Below, piece after piece: positions 1-7,229 of a stretch of 21,613 bases of DNA. The notes beneath the pieces were generated by a model that saw only the letters and a program-made list of their open reading frames with translations, had not been told where the DNA came from and did not search any database. The stretch is from Collinsella sp. GTDB taxonomy: Bacteria; Actinomycetota; Coriobacteriia; Coriobacteriales; Coriobacteriaceae. The position numbers and the translations under genes were made by a program. Within the stretch, counting starts at the first letter, position 1. Each line of letters begins with the position of its first letter. The stretch spans positions 1-21,613 of the forward strand of contig JAHAGQ010000029.1 of the NCBI GenBank assembly GCA_018373675.1, in the 5' to 3' direction.

Positions 1-102
1 TCTTCGGCGTTCATGCTGCCCCCATCGCCGCGCGTCTACAAGGCTAACGATATGGCACCGTGGGGACACATGTATGTCAATCCTGGTCTAACAGAGCCAT
101 AA
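1..102 (+). CDS. C-terminal tail of an unrecognised protein (5' end outside window)
   Basis: Frame 1 is open from the first base to a TAA at 100-102 and encodes 33 residues. They contain Pro, Trp and Tyr in a non-repetitive order (LPPSPRVYK ... APWGHMYVNPGLTEP), which reads like a real protein end rather than noise. It would overlap the natural start of the next gene (ATG at 74) by 29 bases, as in a tightly packed operon. I do not recognise the family. The fragment is too short for a function, and a chance open frame cannot be excluded. Confidence 0.4.
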   Translation, partial: SSAFMLPPSPRVYKANDMAPWGHMYVNPGLTEP

Positions 103-211
103 GAAAAGCATTCTGGATGCCCGCATTGAGCGAGCATATGCAAACGAATATGACACCGCCTTTGCCGCCGCGACCATCAAGAACTACGCGTCGCTACCGC
201 TCGCGACGATC

Positions 212-961
212 TTGGCCGAGCGCCCTCAACTGCTGAAGCGCTGCACAAAGATCATGGGCGACCCCGACATTCGCAAGCTGACAGACCCCTATGCCCCAAA
301 ACGCGACAACGATTCGTACGTTCTTACCGTAGGCTGCCTAGCCCATATGCTTACGGCGCTCGACACGAAACTCAAGCTCGAATGGGAACCCGACGAGCGT
401 CATGAACTCGAAAGCAAGCGGAACACCCTGCGCACCGCACTGTTCCTTCCGTTGGACGGCCTCAAGCGCTGCAACGTCGAGCTCAATACACAGGCGCGGC
501 AAAAGCCCGGGACCACGGGGCAGAAAACTCCAAGACCCCATGCGGCCGTCGTCGACCGCAACCGATATAACCGCATGACCGCGCACTTTTCCGCCGAGGG
601 AGCAGCCATGAGGACGCTGATCGACCTGCTGTGCCTCCTGAGCAACAACGAGCTATTTGAGGGCTATCTCGCCCTTGTTCCCGCGACGGCACCCAAGTCG
701 GTAGCAAAGATCATCGAGACCTGCAGACGCCAGTTTGAGCGCCATCGCAATGGCAGCGAGATGAACGCCAGCATCGCGCAGTACTACGCGGCTCATTACA
801 AAAATGACGGATGTGCCCCTATCGAGCATCAGCTGCGGCTCGCCTACACCACGCCCGTCGCAACGCTCCATCGCTTTGGAGCCCTTGGCGCTTGCGAGCC
901 GCACGGACAGGCAGCCTGCCCCACAACCGAGCTCGATCTCAGGCTCGGACGAACCCTGTAG
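212..961 (+). CDS. Unrecognised protein of the accessory block, probably 5'-interrupted
   Basis: The listed frame starts at a TTG (212) with no ribosome binding site, and I know no family for it. The same frame is open further back to 92 and continues beyond a single TAA (89-91) to an ATG at 74. That ATG has GGGGA about 8 bases upstream. The residues between 92 and 212 (for example LDARIERAYANEYDTAF) look like ordinary coding sequence, so the intact gene was probably 74-961 (about 295 residues) and is now cut after codon 5. The product is soluble, rich in Arg and Glu, and partly helical (MLTALDTKLKLEWEPDERHELESKR). No catalytic motif is visible. It is followed after 63 bases by the ClpP-like gene and then a VirD4-like gene, so it may belong to the same element. 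Confidence 0.55.
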   Translation: MAERPQLLKRCTKIMGDPDIRKLTDPYAPKRDNDSYVLTVGCLAHMLTALDTKLKLEWEPDERHELESKRNTLRTALFLPLDGLKRCNVELNTQARQKPGTTGQKTPRPHAAVVDRNRYNRMTAHFSAEGAAMRTLIDLLCLLSNNELFEGYLALVPATAPKSVAKIIETCRRQFERHRNGSEMNASIAQYYAAHYKNDGCAPIEHQLRLAYTTPVATLHRFGALGACEPHGQAACPTTELDLRLGRTL

Positions 962-1024
962 CCCGCCAGCCCCTCCGTGGGCAGCGGCTCTATTTCACAA
1001 CACCACCAACAGAAAGGAGTCCTC

Positions 1025-1642
1025 ATGGACACCAATCATTCCCCCATCATCAGCCCCCTCACCATGCGTGAATCCGCCCGAGGTATCACGCTCACCAGCA
1101 TTTACGATGAGATGCTCGCCCGTCGCGAGCTCTCCGTCATGGGAAACATCGAAACCCCGATGGCTCACGACCTATGCCAGCAGATCCGCCTGCTCGATGC
1201 CACCGACCCCAGCCGTCCCATCACCATATTTGTCGCCAGCGCCGGCGGAAGCGTGCGATCGGGTCTTGCGATCTATGACGCCATGCGCCTCGCATCGTGC
1301 CCCATCCGCACCGTCTGCCTGGAATTCGCCGCGTCCATGGGCGCCGTGATCTTTATGGGCGGCGACGATCGCCGTATGGCGCCCCATGCAGAGCTCATGA
1401 TTCATGACCCGCTGATCCCCCAGGGGGCAGGCGGCTCGGCACTTGCGTTGCAGGAAACCAGCCGGCGTCTCATGCAGACCCGCAAGACCCTCACGCAAAT
1501 CCTCTCGGACCGCAGCGGCCTCACGCCCAAGCGCATCCAGTCCCTCACTGCAAAAGACACCTACCTTTCGGCCGAGCGCGCCGTCGAGCTCGGCTTTGCC
1601 CACGAAATTCTCTCGACCACCAAGGAGGTCGCCCATGTCTAA
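1025..1642 (+). CDS. ClpP-like serine peptidase (Clp proteolytic subunit family)
   Basis: The protein has 205 residues, typical for ClpP (about 190-215). The ATG at 1025 was chosen because AGAAAGGAGT lies just upstream; the frame runs further back without another good site. It shows the ClpP fold signatures: GGSVRSGLAIYDAM (74-87), the nucleophile Ser104 in FAASMGA, the catalytic His127 in ELMIHDP, and Asp178 in AKDTYLSAERA, so the triad appears complete. Family knowledge: ClpP forms a barrel that degrades unfolded protein with a Clp ATPase. No Clp ATPase is encoded here, and the surroundings (an unknown protein and a conjugation-type ATPase) are unlike the housekeeping clpP-clpX locus. I infer an accessory, element-borne paralogue. 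Its substrate or partner cannot be read from the sequence. Confidence 0.88.
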   Translation: MDTNHSPIISPLTMRESARGITLTSIYDEMLARRELSVMGNIETPMAHDLCQQIRLLDATDPSRPITIFVASAGGSVRSGLAIYDAMRLASCPIRTVCLEFAASMGAVIFMGGDDRRMAPHAELMIHDPLIPQGAGGSALALQETSRRLMQTRKTLTQILSDRSGLTPKRIQSLTAKDTYLSAERAVELGFAHEILSTTKEVAHV

Positions 1643-2939
1643 CCTCGCCAGCCGCCTCGCCGCATCTGAGTCCGCATCGTCCACCATCCTCGCCAAGGAT
1701 CGAACGCTCTCCTGCGACACCCGCCAAACGGGACTCAACAACAACGCACTTGTGATCGGCCCCTCGGGAGCCGGCAAGACCCGAAACGTCCTCAAGCCCA
1801 ACCTGCTGCAAATGAACGCAAGCTACATCGTGCTCGACACCAAAGGCACGCTCTGTCGCGAAGTGGGACCCGTGCTGGCAGCCCACGGTTACCGCGTGCA
1901 ATGCCTCAACTTCGCCGACCTCAACACCGTCCCGGCCCTTGCGCCCGGCATCGAGCGCTGCGGCTACAACCCCCTGAGGCACATTCGCCGCAAGGCGGAC
2001 GGCAGGCCCAACCAGCAGGACATCCTCTCGGTGGCAAAGGCCATCTGCCCCATCGAGGACAACAACCAGCCTTTTTGGGATCATGCGGCGGCAAACCTGC
2101 TGTCGTGTCTTATCGCCTACGTCACCGAACAGCTACCCGCCGACGAGCAGACGATCAGCTCGGTCATCAAGCTGATCGAGCACCTGCAGGACGGTGCCAC
2201 GGGTCGATTGTTTGACGACCTGATCACGACCGACCCCCAAAGCTATGCCCTCTCGCTATGGCGGCGCTACGCCATTACGCAAAATGCCGAGCGCATGCAC
2301 GCGAGCATCGTCGGCATCCTTGCCGAAAAGGTCATGTGTCTGGGATTCGACGGTGCGGCACAGCTCTATCGTGAGTGCCATCAGGTGAACTTCGCTTCCA
2401 TGGGACACACCCCCTGCGTCCTGTTTGTAACCGTAAGCGATATTGACCGCAATCTCGATCCGCTGACCGGCCTCTTTATTTCGCAGGCGTTTATGGGCCT
2501 CATTCGTGAGGCCGATAGGCAGCCCGACGGCAGCCTGCCCGTGCCCGTGCGCTTTATGCTCGATGACTTCGCAAATCTGCAGATCCCCCAGATCGACAAC
2601 GTGCTCTCGATTATCCGAAGCCGCAACATCTGGGCAACGCTGCTGCTGCAGTCGACCAACCAGCTCGATGCGCTCTATGGCGAGGCACGCGCACGCTCCA
2701 TCATGGGCAACTGCGACACGCATCTGGTGCTGGCGTTCCAGGATCCCGAGAGTGCCCGGGTGTTTTCCGACCGCGCCGACGCGCTGCCCAGCACGCTCAT
2801 GGCGACGCCGATCGATCGCTCGTGGCTCTTTGTGCGCGGTCGCACTCCCGAACAGGTCGAGCGCTTTAGGCTCGAAGACCATCCGCTCTACGGGGAGCTG
2901 CCCGAGGCGCAGCGAGACCATGCGGAGGCCGAGATCTAG
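1635..2939 (+). CDS. VirD4/TraG-like type IV coupling-protein family ATPase, short form
   Basis: The ATG at 1635 has AAGGAGGT at 1622-1629 and overlaps the end of the ClpP-like gene by 8 bases, so the two are translationally linked. The protein has 434 residues. Walker A is GPSGAGKT (42-49). Walker B is VRFMLDDFANL (305-315), followed by the family-typical stretch of IIRSRNIWATLLLQSTNQL (326-344) and an ALYGE segment. These are hallmarks of TraG/VirD4 coupling proteins, hexameric ATPases that carry DNA-relaxase complexes to a conjugation channel. Two features are odd. There are no N-terminal membrane segments, whereas usual members are 550-700 residues with two. The second Walker B acidic residue is Asp, where the family normally has Glu. 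No relaxase or channel gene lies in the window. It could be a conjugation remnant or serve a non-conjugative role. Confidence 0.85.
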   Translation: MSNLASRLAASESASSTILAKDRTLSCDTRQTGLNNNALVIGPSGAGKTRNVLKPNLLQMNASYIVLDTKGTLCREVGPVLAAHGYRVQCLNFADLNTVPALAPGIERCGYNPLRHIRRKADGRPNQQDILSVAKAICPIEDNNQPFWDHAAANLLSCLIAYVTEQLPADEQTISSVIKLIEHLQDGATGRLFDDLITTDPQSYALSLWRRYAITQNAERMHASIVGILAEKVMCLGFDGAAQLYRECHQVNFASMGHTPCVLFVTVSDIDRNLDPLTGLFISQAFMGLIREADRQPDGSLPVPVRFMLDDFANLQIPQIDNVLSIIRSRNIWATLLLQSTNQLDALYGEARARSIMGNCDTHLVLAFQDPESARVFSDRADALPSTLMATPIDRSWLFVRGRTPEQVERFRLEDHPLYGELPEAQRDHAEAEI

Positions 2940-3017
2940 GCGCAGGGTTCTCGCGGCGCGCGGCGCCCCAGCGATGTTCCACAAAGGCCGTGCGCCCCGG
3001 GACTACGGCAAAGCAAA

Positions 3018-3047
3018 GGGGCCCGCATCCGATAGGATACGGGCCCC
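3018..3047 (-). terminator. Rho-independent terminator of pgi
   Basis: Two 13-base arms (3018-3030 and 3035-3047) pair with one mismatch around a GATA loop. Read on the minus strand, the stem is followed by TTTGCTTT, and it lies 33 bases after the pgi stop. It also faces the end of the VirD4-like gene (stop at 2937-2939) and may block read-through from that side, although no T run follows on the plus strand. Confidence 0.8.
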
Positions 3048-3080
3048 TGACTATAAGGCGCGATGCGTTAACAGCAGCGA

Positions 3081-4775
3081 CTACTTGCGATGCGCGCGAT
3101 AGAACTCGATGAGCGCCTGGGTCGAAGCGTCCTGCTCGGCCTTGGCGGCGTCATCGTGGAAGGCCGGGGTAATCTGCTTGGCAAGCTGCTTGCCCAGCTC
3201 GACGCCCCACTGGTCGTAGGAGTCGATGCCCCAGACCGTGCCCTCGACAAACGTGATGTGCTCGTACAGGGCGATGAGCTCGCCGAGTGCGAACGGGGTC
3301 AGCGTGTCGCCGAAGATCGAGGTCGTCGGGCGATTGCCCTCAAAGCAACGGGCCGGGACGATCTGCTCGGGCGTGCCCTCGGCACGAACCTCATCGGCCG
3401 TCTTACCAAAGGCGAGCGCCTTGGTCTGGGCCAGGAAGTTGCCCAGGAACAGCTCGTGGACATCCTGGCCGCCGTCGGTCGCAGGGTTGGCGGTATTGGC
3501 GAAGGCGATGAAGTCGGCCGGAACCACCACAGTGCCCTGGTGCAGCAGCTGATAGAAGGCATGCTGGCCGTTGGTGCCGGGCTCGCCCCAGAAGATCTCA
3601 CCGGTGTCGGAGGTCACGGCGCTGCCGTCCCAGCGGACATGCTTGCCGTTGGACTCCATGGTGAGCTGCTGCAGGTAGGCCGGGAAGCGGTGCAGGTACT
3701 GGCAGTACGGCAGCACGGCGTGGCTCTTGGAACCGAAGAAGTTGACGTACCAGACATTGAGCAGGCCCATCAGCGCGACGGCGTTGTTCTCGAGCGGGGT
3801 GTTGCAGAAGTACTCGTCGATGGCGTGGAAGCCCTCGAGGAACTGCTGGAAGCGCTCGGGGCCGAGCACGACGATCAGCGACAGGCCCACGGCGGAGTCA
3901 ACGGAATAGCGGCCACCGACCCAGTTCCAGAAACCGAAGGCGTTGGCGGGGTCGATACCGAAGGCCTCGACCTTCTCGAGTGCGGTGGAAACGGCGACGA
4001 AGTGCTTTGCCACGGCCTCGGCGTTCTGCTCATCGGAGCCGTCGATGGCGCCCTGAGCCTTGAGCTGCTCGAGCATCCAGGTCTTGACCTCACGGGCGTT
4101 GGTGAGGGTCTCGAGCGTGGTGAAGGTCTTGGAGACGATGATTACGAGCGTGGTCTCGGGATCCAGGCCCTTGAGCTTCTCGGCCTGGTCGTTGGGGTCG
4201 ATGTTGGAGATGTAGCGGCAGTCGATACCGGCGTCGGCATAGGGACGCAGAGCCTCGTAGGCCATGACCGGGCCCAGGTCGGAGCCGCCGATGCCGATGG
4301 ACACCAGATGCTCGATCTTCTTGCCGGTAACGCCCTTCCACTCACCGGAGCGCACGCGCTCGGCGAAGGCATACATGCGGTCGAGGACCTCGTGCACGTC
4401 GGCGACGACGTCCTGGCCGTCGACGATGAGCTGGCCCTTCTCGCTTGCCGGGCGGCGCAGCGCGGTGTGCAGGACAGCGCGGTCCTCGGTAGTGTTGATG
4501 TGCTCGCCAGAGAACATGGCGTCGCGGCGCTCCTCGAGCTTCACCTCGCGGGCAAGATCGCACAGCAGCTTGACGGTCTCATCGGTCACCAGGTTCTTCG
4601 ACAGATCGAAGTGCAGGTCACCGGCGTCAAAGCTCAGCTTGTTCACGCGGTCGGCGTCAGCAGCGAACCAGGCCTTGAGGTCGATACCTTCGGCCTCGAG
4701 CTTCTCCTGATGAGCCTCGAGCGCCTTCCAAGCGGCAGTCGACGTAGCATCGATAGGTGCGGCAACAGTTGCCAT
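3081..4775 (-). CDS. pgi: Glucose-6-phosphate isomerase
   Basis: This cytoplasmic enzyme interconverts glucose 6-phosphate and fructose 6-phosphate in glycolysis and gluconeogenesis. The protein has 564 residues, the usual length of the long bacterial form. The first PGI signature is VGGRYSVDSAVGLS (286-299). The second is SYDQWGVELGK (519-529), ending in the substrate-binding Lys529. The catalytic base Glu374 lies in LTMESNGK, and the ring-opening His405 in GTNGQHAFYQL. The sugar-phosphate SIS segments GIGGSDLG (161-168) and SKTFTTLET (215-223) are present. The ATG at 4775 was chosen for the GAGGAGG just upstream; a longer frame to 4802 lacks such a site. It appears monocistronic. A TAGAAT -10-like box lies in the leader near 4840. 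A long frame on the opposite strand is a codon-bias shadow. Confidence 0.98.
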   Translation of the reverse strand: MATVAAPIDATSTAAWKALEAHQEKLEAEGIDLKAWFAADADRVNKLSFDAGDLHFDLSKNLVTDETVKLLCDLAREVKLEERRDAMFSGEHINTTEDRAVLHTALRRPASEKGQLIVDGQDVVADVHEVLDRMYAFAERVRSGEWKGVTGKKIEHLVSIGIGGSDLGPVMAYEALRPYADAGIDCRYISNIDPNDQAEKLKGLDPETTLVIIVSKTFTTLETLTNAREVKTWMLEQLKAQGAIDGSDEQNAEAVAKHFVAVSTALEKVEAFGIDPANAFGFWNWVGGRYSVDSAVGLSLIVVLGPERFQQFLEGFHAIDEYFCNTPLENNAVALMGLLNVWYVNFFGSKSHAVLPYCQYLHRFPAYLQQLTMESNGKHVRWDGSAVTSDTGEIFWGEPGTNGQHAFYQLLHQGTVVVPADFIAFANTANPATDGGQDVHELFLGNFLAQTKALAFGKTADEVRAEGTPEQIVPARCFEGNRPTTSIFGDTLTPFALGELIALYEHITFVEGTVWGIDSYDQWGVELGKQLAKQITPAFHDDAAKAEQDASTQALIEFYRAHRK

Positions 4776-4900
4776 AGAGTCCTCCTCAGCATACGGGCGC
4801 ACGCCTCCATGCGCCCGGACATTCAGATGCCACTATTCTAGCGCAGGTCAAGACTACAATCAGCGAGCGTTGCCAATCGGCCCCCAAACGGCAACCGATT

Positions 4901-4964
4901 AAAAAGGGACAGGCTTATTTTGGCAGGTCAAACGCTTTACCAACCAAAAATAACCCGTCCTTTT
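4901..4964. repeat. Imperfect inverted repeat, AAAAAGGGACAG type
   Basis: The left arm, 4901-4922 (AAAAAGGGACAG then GCTTATTTTGG), pairs imperfectly with 4944-4964 (CCAAAAATAACCCGTCCTTTT) around a loop of about 21 bases. It lies 10 bases past the stop of the half-dehydrogenase gene and 125 bases before pgi. On the minus strand it could act as a weak terminator. The same AAAAAGGGACAG word recurs at 5635-5646 on the other side of that gene, which suggests a dispersed REP-like element. Confidence 0.55.
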
Positions 4965-4974
4965 ATGGCAAATA

Positions 4975-5550
4975 TTAGGCCGCGGCGCAGATGCTACCGA
5001 GCAACTCACGCAGAGGAGACCCGATGCCCTCCAGCAGTTCGGGCGCGATAATGGCAAAAACGGGAACCTCACCGGTGCCCACGACAGCAGGCGCCTTGCC
5101 CTCCGAGAGAATGCATCCATAAGGGACAAAACCGTCTTCGCCGGCATCGAGCGCCGCCATGCGACGCGCGAGCTCGCGCGCAAAGCCAGCAGTATCGGCA
5201 TCGCCAATCGCCAGGACAAAGTCCACGCCCTCATCGGTTGCCAGGGCTACGGCCTCATCGACCAAATCGTCTCCCCCGTCGCCCCCGGCCGAACCGCAAC
5301 GAAAGAGTACGCGTTCGAGCAGGGCACGATCGAGCGAGCCCAGCGCCGCCGAAACGAGCTCATCGCGCGTGTGCTTGTCGCCTCCCAGCACGACCAGTGC
5401 CTTGGTGCCGCCATAGTGGGCAACCAATCGCCCGCACCAGCGAGCCACATCCCCATCCGCAACCAAGCGCGTCGGCATACCAAACCCATAGTTGACCATT
5501 ATCCCCACAACCCTTCCGTGCTTTATGGTGGTATCGATCGTTAGGCTCAT
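4975..5550 (-). CDS. Stand-alone N-terminal-domain-like relative of iron-containing alcohol dehydrogenases
   Basis: The protein has 191 residues. The segment from residue 18 (MVNYGFGMPTRLVADGDVA) followed by HYGGTKALVVLGGD resembles the start of butanol-dehydrogenase-type Fe-ADHs. A later helix and strand, DEAVALATDEGVDFVLAIGDADTAGFA, sits where the family has its 'VDFILAVGGGSVIDTAKA' NAD-binding turn, but here the Gly-rich turn is changed to GDADT. The family normally continues for about 200 more residues with the helical domain that supplies the metal ligands; this frame stops instead. It may be a separate small protein or an old, polished remnant. The start is uncertain: ATG 5550 gives the longest frame, while ATG 5499 matches the family's usual N-terminus and follows a GGGG. 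The assignment is by eye and moderate. Confidence 0.6.
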   Translation of the reverse strand: MSLTIDTTIKHGRVVGIMVNYGFGMPTRLVADGDVARWCGRLVAHYGGTKALVVLGGDKHTRDELVSAALGSLDRALLERVLFRCGSAGGDGGDDLVDEAVALATDEGVDFVLAIGDADTAGFARELARRMAALDAGEDGFVPYGCILSEGKAPAVVGTGEVPVFAIIAPELLEGIGSPLRELLGSICAAA

Positions 5551-5634
5551 GCTACGAAGCGAGCTTTTCCGAGCTGTTTCGCGCTCTTTAGGGCTGCGTT
5601 AAAACCCCGATGAAGCCGCACGACCATACTTGCC

Positions 5635-5646
5635 AAAAAGGGACAG
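5635..5646 (+). repeat. Second copy of the AAAAAGGGACAG word
   Basis: This is an exact 12-base match, in the same orientation, to 4901-4912, continuing as ATTTTG against GCTTATTTTG. It lies just upstream of the SOS promoter -35 box. Together the copies bracket the half-dehydrogenase gene. Confidence 0.5.
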
Positions 5647-5649
5647 ATT

Positions 5650-5695
5650 TTGACGGTGTCCGTGCAAGCGGGTATTATCGAACAGATATTCGATA
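5650..5695 (+). promoter_or_regulatory. SOS promoter with LexA box for the polymerase operon
   Basis: The -35 is TTGACG (5650-5655), followed by a 17-base spacer and -10 TATTAT (5673-5678). Overlapping the -10 and expected start site is the near-perfect palindrome TATCGAACAGATATTCGATA (5676-5695). It contains CGAAC-N4-ATTCG, one base from the Gram-positive LexA/DinR form CGAAC-N4-GTTYG. LexA bound here would block RNA polymerase, so the operon is expected to be DNA-damage inducible. The polymerase ATG follows 29 bases after the box. Confidence 0.82.
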
Positions 5696-5723
5696 AGAAC
5701 ATGTGTTTGATGATAGGACACGG

Positions 5724-7229
5724 ATGGCGCACGAGCAGCACACCTATATCTGCATCGACCTCAAGACGTTTTATGCCAGCGTCGAGTGCGTCGACCGTGG
5801 GCTCGATCCGCTCACCACCAACCTAGTCGTTGCCGACGAATCGCGCGGGCGCACGACCATCTGCCTCGCCATCACGCAGGCCATGAAGGACTTAGGAATT
5901 CACAATCGCTGCCGCCTATTTGAGATTCCCGATGGCATCGACTACATCACGGCCGTACCGCGCATGCAGCACTACATGGAGGTGTCGGCGAAAATCTACG
6001 GTATCTATCTGGAATACGTCAGCCCCCAGGACGTGCACGTCTACTCCATCGATGAGTGCTTTATCGACGTGACGCCCTATCTGGACCTCTATCACACAGA
6101 TGCGGAAGGGCTCGCCTGCACGCTGCGCGACGAGGTCTTGGCGCGCACCGGCATCACGGCGACGGTCGGCATCGGCCCCAACCTATTCCAGGCCAAGGTG
6201 GCGCTCGACGTCACCGCCAAGCACGTACCCAGTCGCATCGGCAAACTCGACGACGAGACCTTTCGCAAGGAGATCTGGCCCCATCGCCCCATCACCGACA
6301 TCTGGGGCATCGGCCCCGGTGTGGCAGCCCGACTCGAAAAGTATGGCGTCTACGACCTGATGGGCGTCGCCGCGCTCGACGAAAACCTGCTCTACGACGA
6401 GCTCGGCGTCAATGCCGAATATCTCATCGACCACGCCTTTGGGCGCGAGCCGACAACCATCGCCGATATCCAAGCCTATCGCCCGCAAGCGACCTCGACC
6501 ACCACAGGACAGGTGCTCTCGAAGGGCTATGCCTACGAGCAAGCCTACACCGTCTTGCGCGAGATGGTCGACAGTGCCGTGTTGGACTTGGTCGATAAGC
6601 ACGTGGTCTGCGACAGCATCTCGCTCTTTGTGGGCTACGCGAGCGAGCGCGCTGACATACGCCGCCTCGACGCCAGCGGTACAGCGCAATATGTGGACGG
6701 ATGCGGCCACCTGCGCTCGAGCACATCGAGTATCGAACCCACCGCAACCGCCGGCCCCGAGCTCGCGCCCCGTGCTCCCAAGCCCGTCCAGTGCGATGAC
6801 GAAAGGCGCCGCCTGGTACGCGACGCGCAGGCAATCGATGGCATCTTTGTGGGAGAGCATGGCGGCAAACCGCGTGGCGGCTATGCCTCACTCTTTGCGC
6901 ACTCCAACGCCTCGCGCAAGCTGCCCGAGCGCACCAATTCGTTTAAGAAGATCATGGGGTATTTCGATGACCTTTGGGCACAAACGGTCGACCCCAAGCG
7001 ACCGGTCAAGCGTATCAATCTGGGATTTGGCAACCTCATGCCCGAGGAATTTGCCACCATCGATCTGTTCAGCGATATCGAGGCCGATGAGCGCGAGCGC
7101 GACCTGGCGCGCGCCGTCCTGGCCGTGAAAGGCAAGTACGGCAAAAACGCGCTCGTCAAGGGATTAAGCTTTACCGCCGGCGCCACCGCGCGCGAGCGCA
7201 ACGATCAAGTTGGAGGACACCGTGCCTAA
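5724..7229 (+). CDS. UmuC-type Y-family translesion DNA polymerase
   Basis: The protein has 501 residues. The catalytic palm carries Asp12 in YICIDLKTFYASVE and Asp110-Glu111 in YSIDECFID, the metal-binding set of Y-family polymerases. VGIGPNLFQAKVALD (149-163) and the helix-hairpin-helix WGIGPGVAARL (195-205) follow. The C-terminus, GATARERNDQVGGHRA, is the usual ending of the Gram-positive UmuC branch that travels with YolD-like partners, and it is longer than DinB. Family knowledge: such enzymes copy damaged DNA with low fidelity. The ATG at 5724 was chosen because AGGACACGG precedes it; a GTG at 5703 is an alternative. The next gene overlaps its end by 8 bases. Regulation by LexA is indicated by the box at 5676-5695. 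Confidence 0.93.
   Translation: MAHEQHTYICIDLKTFYASVECVDRGLDPLTTNLVVADESRGRTTICLAITQAMKDLGIHNRCRLFEIPDGIDYITAVPRMQHYMEVSAKIYGIYLEYVSPQDVHVYSIDECFIDVTPYLDLYHTDAEGLACTLRDEVLARTGITATVGIGPNLFQAKVALDVTAKHVPSRIGKLDDETFRKEIWPHRPITDIWGIGPGVAARLEKYGVYDLMGVAALDENLLYDELGVNAEYLIDHAFGREPTTIADIQAYRPQATSTTTGQVLSKGYAYEQAYTVLREMVDSAVLDLVDKHVVCDSISLFVGYASERADIRRLDASGTAQYVDGCGHLRSSTSSIEPTATAGPELAPRAPKPVQCDDERRRLVRDAQAIDGIFVGEHGGKPRGGYASLFAHSNASRKLPERTNSFKKIMGYFDDLWAQTVDPKRPVKRINLGFGNLMPEEFATIDLFSDIEADERERDLARAVLAVKGKYGKNALVKGLSFTAGATARERNDQVGGHRA

Noticed and set aside
1635..2939. FtsK/SpoIIIE-type DNA translocase
   Set aside because: The Walker B context (LDDFANLQIP...SRNIWATLLLQSTNQL) fits TraG/VirD4 rather than FtsK, and no gamma domain is present.
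3090..4841. A 583-codon open frame on the plus strand opposite pgi
   Set aside because: pgi is certain from its motifs. The antisense translation is rich in Gly, Val, Leu and Glu with no known motif, as expected from GC-rich codon bias, and it has no ribosome binding site.
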